Below, piece by piece: positions 5,315 to 7,560 of a stretch of 7,560 bases of DNA; position 1 is the stretch's first letter; each line of letters starts with the position of its first letter. The position numbers and the translations under genes are program-made. Source of the stretch: Bryobacteraceae bacterium (lineage in GTDB: Bacteria; Acidobacteriota; Terriglobia; Bryobacterales; Bryobacteraceae); the NCBI GenBank assembly GCA_025350445.1, contig JANXXV010000599.1, positions 1-7,560 on the forward strand, in the 5' to 3' direction. Below the pieces are notes generated by a model that was given only the letters and a program-made list of their open reading frames with translations, ran no database searches and was not told the DNA's origin.

Positions 5315-6577
5315 TCACTCCACGATGGACTGCATCACGGCATTCTCGAAATCGCGATCCAACTGGCGGTTGGGATTATCGGTCTGAATCATTAGCAGTC
5401 CCACGATTTTCTCTTTGGGATCCACCCAAAAATGGGTTCCGTAGGCGCCGTCCCATCCAAAACTGCCGGTGGAGACGCGGGCGCCGGCAGCTATCGGGTC
5501 GCTGACTACTTGCACGCTGAGCCCAAATCCACGGCCCGGCGTCCTGCCCGGGAATGTATCGGGTACAAAAACAGACGCCATCAACTCGACGGTCTTAGGG
5601 CTCAATAACCGCTTTCCGTTCAACTGGCCGCCTTCCAAAAACATCTCACCGAATTTTGCGTACTCTTCGGCACTGGCCATCAGCCCGCCTCCGCCGGAAA
5701 AATAACCGGCTCCAAACAAGCGGTTCATGGCCTCGGTCTTTTGCAAGGCGTCGCCGGCGCGATGATAAGCACTCGGTATCCTCGGCAGGCGGTCTTCATC
5801 GGGATGGAAGAAAATATCTTTCATCTCAAGAGGATCGAAAATGCGGCGCCGCAGAAACTTATCGAATGTTTGGCCGGAAGCAATCTCGACGATGCGCCCC
5901 AGCGTGTCGAAGGCGGCGGCGGGACTGTAGGTCCATCGTGAGCCGGGCTGGAAATCCAGTGGCGTGGTGCCCAACCGGGGAATATAGTCGGCCAGCGTAT
6001 CGCCGGGTTTTCTGGCGATTCTTGGCATTTCGGAACTACTGGCCGGACCGCTGCCGAGGCCGGAGACATGCGTCAACAGGTCCTGAATTGTGATTTCGCG
6101 GGTTGCCGGGACGGTGTAAAATTGCAGCGGCGCCGCCGCGGAACCGGGCGCCGGCTGGGGGCCGGCCGGGTGCTCCTGTGTTACGGCCACTTTCATGCCT
6201 TTGAACTCAGGAATGAACTTCGAAACCGGATCATTGAGGCGTAGTTTGCCCTCCTCCATCAACATCAATATGGCTACGCCGGCGATGGGCTTGGACATCG
6301 ACCAGATCCGGAAAATGGAGTTCTTCGCCATTGGCTTACCGGAATCCAGATCCATTGCGCCGTGCGCTTCCAGATGCGCGATGCGGCCCTTGCGCGCCAC
6401 CAGTGTGACGGCTCCCGCGATTTGGTGCGAATCGATGTGACGCTGGACCGTTTCGTGAATTCGCAGCAGACGTTCCGTGGAGAGGCCGACCCCTTCCGGT
6501 TTTGCTTCTGGAATTGACGCGGCCATCGATGGCATCGCCACGAGTACGAAGACGGCAAAGTTTGCAATGAAACGCAT
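5315..6577 (-). CDS. Secreted-type serine hydrolase, class C beta-lactamase / penicillin-binding-protein family
   Basis: The 420-residue protein begins with a clear signal peptide (MRFIANFAVFVLVAMPSMAA), with cleavage likely after SMA or SMAA near residue 19-20, so it acts in the periplasm or outside the cell. The acyl-serine motif SXXK is SMSK at 93-96 within IFRIWSMSKPIAG. The second motif is Y217-S-P in WTYSPA, replacing the YXN of true class C enzymes. The Lys-Thr-Gly position is taken by GWDGAYG (374-380) followed by H382, a pattern of esterase or peptidase-like members. LLTHVSGLG (167-175) is the usual LLTHTSG-type motif. Residues about 134-150 form a Pro/Ala/Gly-rich insert. These features suggest an esterase or D-amino-peptide hydrolase (EstB-like) rather than an antibiotic-degrading enzyme, but the substrate cannot be read from sequence. 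The start has a GGAG 6 bases upstream. The gene lies 81 bases downstream of the SDR gene on the same strand. Confidence 0.9.
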   Translation of the reverse strand: MRFIANFAVFVLVAMPSMAASIPEAKPEGVGLSTERLLRIHETVQRHIDSHQIAGAVTLVARKGRIAHLEAHGAMDLDSGKPMAKNSIFRIWSMSKPIAGVAILMLMEEGKLRLNDPVSKFIPEFKGMKVAVTQEHPAGPQPAPGSAAAPLQFYTVPATREITIQDLLTHVSGLGSGPASSSEMPRIARKPGDTLADYIPRLGTTPLDFQPGSRWTYSPAAAFDTLGRIVEIASGQTFDKFLRRRIFDPLEMKDIFFHPDEDRLPRIPSAYHRAGDALQKTEAMNRLFGAGYFSGGGGLMASAEEYAKFGEMFLEGGQLNGKRLLSPKTVELMASVFVPDTFPGRTPGRGFGLSVQVVSDPIAAGARVSTGSFGWDGAYGTHFWVDPKEKIVGLLMIQTDNPNRQLDRDFENAVMQSIVE

Positions 6578-6583
6578 GGTGAA

Positions 6584-6587
6584 CTCC
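6584..6587 (-). promoter_or_regulatory. Shine-Dalgarno of the serine hydrolase gene
   Basis: CTCC on the plus strand reads GGAG on the minus strand. It lies 6 bases before the ATG at 6575-6577 and supports that start, which also gives an intact signal peptide. Confidence 0.7.
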
Positions 6588-6658
6588 GGCTGGATCTAAT
6601 TTTGCTGCCCTAGAATTCTATCGCAACCCACGGCGTAAGCGATTGCATCCGGCTTGGG

Positions 6659-7560
6659 CTACCAGTCGGCCGGCCGATAGTCTTTCAGAAATTGCCCCCA
6701 AACATGTTCGCCGGTGTTGATGCCGCCGATGATCGGATCGAGGATTCGCGCCGCTCCATCCACGATATCGAGGGGTGGATGAAAGCGCTGCTCGACGATC
6801 TTCCGGGCGGCGATCTCGACTGGATCCTCGTCGGTCACCCAGCCGGTGTCGACGCTGTTCATGTGAATGCCGTCGCCGAAGTAGTCCGTTGCCGCTGTTC
6901 GGGTCATCATGTTCAGCGCGGCCTTGGCCATGTTTGTGTGCGGATGGCGCGTCGTCTTACAGTTCCGGTAGAACTGGCCTTCCACGGCGGACACATTGAC
7001 GATATGTTTGTCGCGATCCGGCGTTCGCAGCATCAGCGGCTTTAGTCGCGCATTGATGAGGAACGGCGCGACGGCGTTGATCAACTGCACCTCCAAAAGC
7101 TCCACGGACGACACTTCCGCCAGCAGTAACCGCCACGAGTTTCGTCCCCGCAAATCGACCTGCTGCAGGTCTTTATCGAGCCGCCCGTCGGGGAACAGAT
7201 GCGTCTGCCCCAGCAGTTCCTCCGCAAGCAAAGGCACTTGTGACAGTTCGGCTGCGCGGGTCAAACCGGCGGCCGGCATCGCCGCGGAATTAGCTTCGGG
7301 CAGCATGTCGTAGTTGCGAATCCCCTCGTAACTGCCCAGAAGCTTACGCACGTTAGCCGGTGCGTCGTGCGGGGCCTCCATTTCGCCTGCCATCATGTGT
7401 CTATAAAAATCCGGCGGGCGGCGCACGGTCTGGCAGGCATTGTTGACGATAAAGTCCAACCGCGGATGGCTGGCCAGCAGCTCCCGGCAAAACGCTTCCA
7501 CGCTCGGTGTGTGGCGCAAATCGAGTCCGAAGATCTCCAGCCGATGTTCCCATTCACTGA
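6659..7560 (-). CDS. Short-chain dehydrogenase/reductase (SDR), N-terminus cut by window edge
   Basis: The frame is open from the right edge (first residues SEWEHRLEIFGLDLRHT) to the TAG at 6659-6661, about 299 residues. The N-terminal GXXXGXG cofactor loop must lie beyond the window. A TTG at 7517-7519 is not a real start, because family-like sequence continues upstream of it. Visible SDR parts, numbered from the right edge, are DFIVNNACQ (35-43, the NNAG-type strand), LINAVAPFL (159-167, with the Asn of the catalytic tetrad), HIVNVSAVEG (185-194, catalytic Ser) and NMAKAALNMMT (209-219, catalytic Lys). These are followed by NSVDTGWVTDEDP, the usual PG-type loop with Asp-Thr. Two things are odd. 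The position four before the catalytic Lys is Thr208 (HTNMAK), not Tyr. About 120 residues separate NNAC from the tetrad Asn, against roughly 25 in classical SDRs. The enzyme class is clear; substrate and direction are unknown. It may share a transcript with the downstream serine hydrolase. Confidence 0.88.
   Translation of the reverse strand, partial: SEWEHRLEIFGLDLRHTPSVEAFCRELLASHPRLDFIVNNACQTVRRPPDFYRHMMAGEMEAPHDAPANVRKLLGSYEGIRNYDMLPEANSAAMPAAGLTRAAELSQVPLLAEELLGQTHLFPDGRLDKDLQQVDLRGRNSWRLLLAEVSSVELLEVQLINAVAPFLINARLKPLMLRTPDRDKHIVNVSAVEGQFYRNCKTTRHPHTNMAKAALNMMTRTAATDYFGDGIHMNSVDTGWVTDEDPVEIAARKIVEQRFHPPLDIVDGAARILDPIIGGINTGEHVWGQFLKDYRPADW

Noticed and set aside
6611..6620. Perfect 10-bp palindrome TAGAATTCTA between the SDR and serine hydrolase genes
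   Set aside because: Too short to call an operator on its own, and no second copy or well-spaced promoter elements were seen around it.
7517..7519. TTG as the start of the SDR gene
   Set aside because: The frame stays open to the window edge with family-like sequence (EWEHRLEIFGLDL) upstream, and the cofactor-binding loop is still missing, so the gene is cut by the edge rather than starting here.
1..7560. CRISPR arrays, tRNA or rRNA genes, insertion sequences, attachment sites, riboswitches
   Set aside because: No regularly spaced repeats, transposase motifs, terminal inverted repeats or recognisable RNA gene sequences were found by reading both strands; the intergenic gaps are short.

Overview
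The window looks like a chromosomal housekeeping and accessory stretch from a GC-rich, soil-type bacterium. I favour Acidobacteriota (Bryobacterales/Solibacter-like). This is an inference from the mix of encoded families (a PQQ-dependent glucose-dehydrogenase-type enzyme, a class C beta-lactamase-like serine hydrolase, a DUF2277 protein, a CsbD protein) and the GC-rich codon choice. No rRNA or other phylogenetic marker is present to prove it.

Layout from left to right. A csbD-like stress protein gene (1-188, minus) runs off the left edge. It is divergent from a three-gene plus-strand run: a secreted-type PQQ-dependent dehydrogenase (320-2194), purC (SAICAR synthase, about 2222-3109) and a CvpA-family membrane protein (3106-3669). 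purC and cvpA overlap by four bases (ATGA) and are surely co-transcribed. A convergent class I nitronate monooxygenase-like flavoprotein follows (3790-4917, minus), with a GC-rich hairpin between it and cvpA. This gene is divergent from a small DUF2277 gene (5013-5282, plus). The DUF2277 gene converges on a secreted-type serine hydrolase (5315-6577, minus). A short-chain dehydrogenase/reductase (6659 to the right edge, minus) lies upstream of the hydrolase on the same strand and is cut at its N-terminus.

How the genes work together: only purC-cvpA is a clear functional pair, echoing the cvpA-purF linkage known from E. coli. The other neighbours look like independent metabolic or stress genes. 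No mobile element, CRISPR array, tRNA, rRNA or phage gene was recognised, and I do not see a novel multi-gene system.

The points most worth a second look are a near-consensus sigma-54 (-24/-12) promoter sitting at the right distance from the csbD start; a pair of identical 9-bp direct repeats 22 bp apart in the same divergent spacer; and the SDR, which carries Thr at the position of the catalytic Tyr and a roughly 95-residue insertion between two conserved motifs. All intergenic gaps are under 140 bases; what they hold is given in the individual entries. In the 82-base gap 6578-6658 only a ribosome binding site and a 10-bp palindrome were seen.
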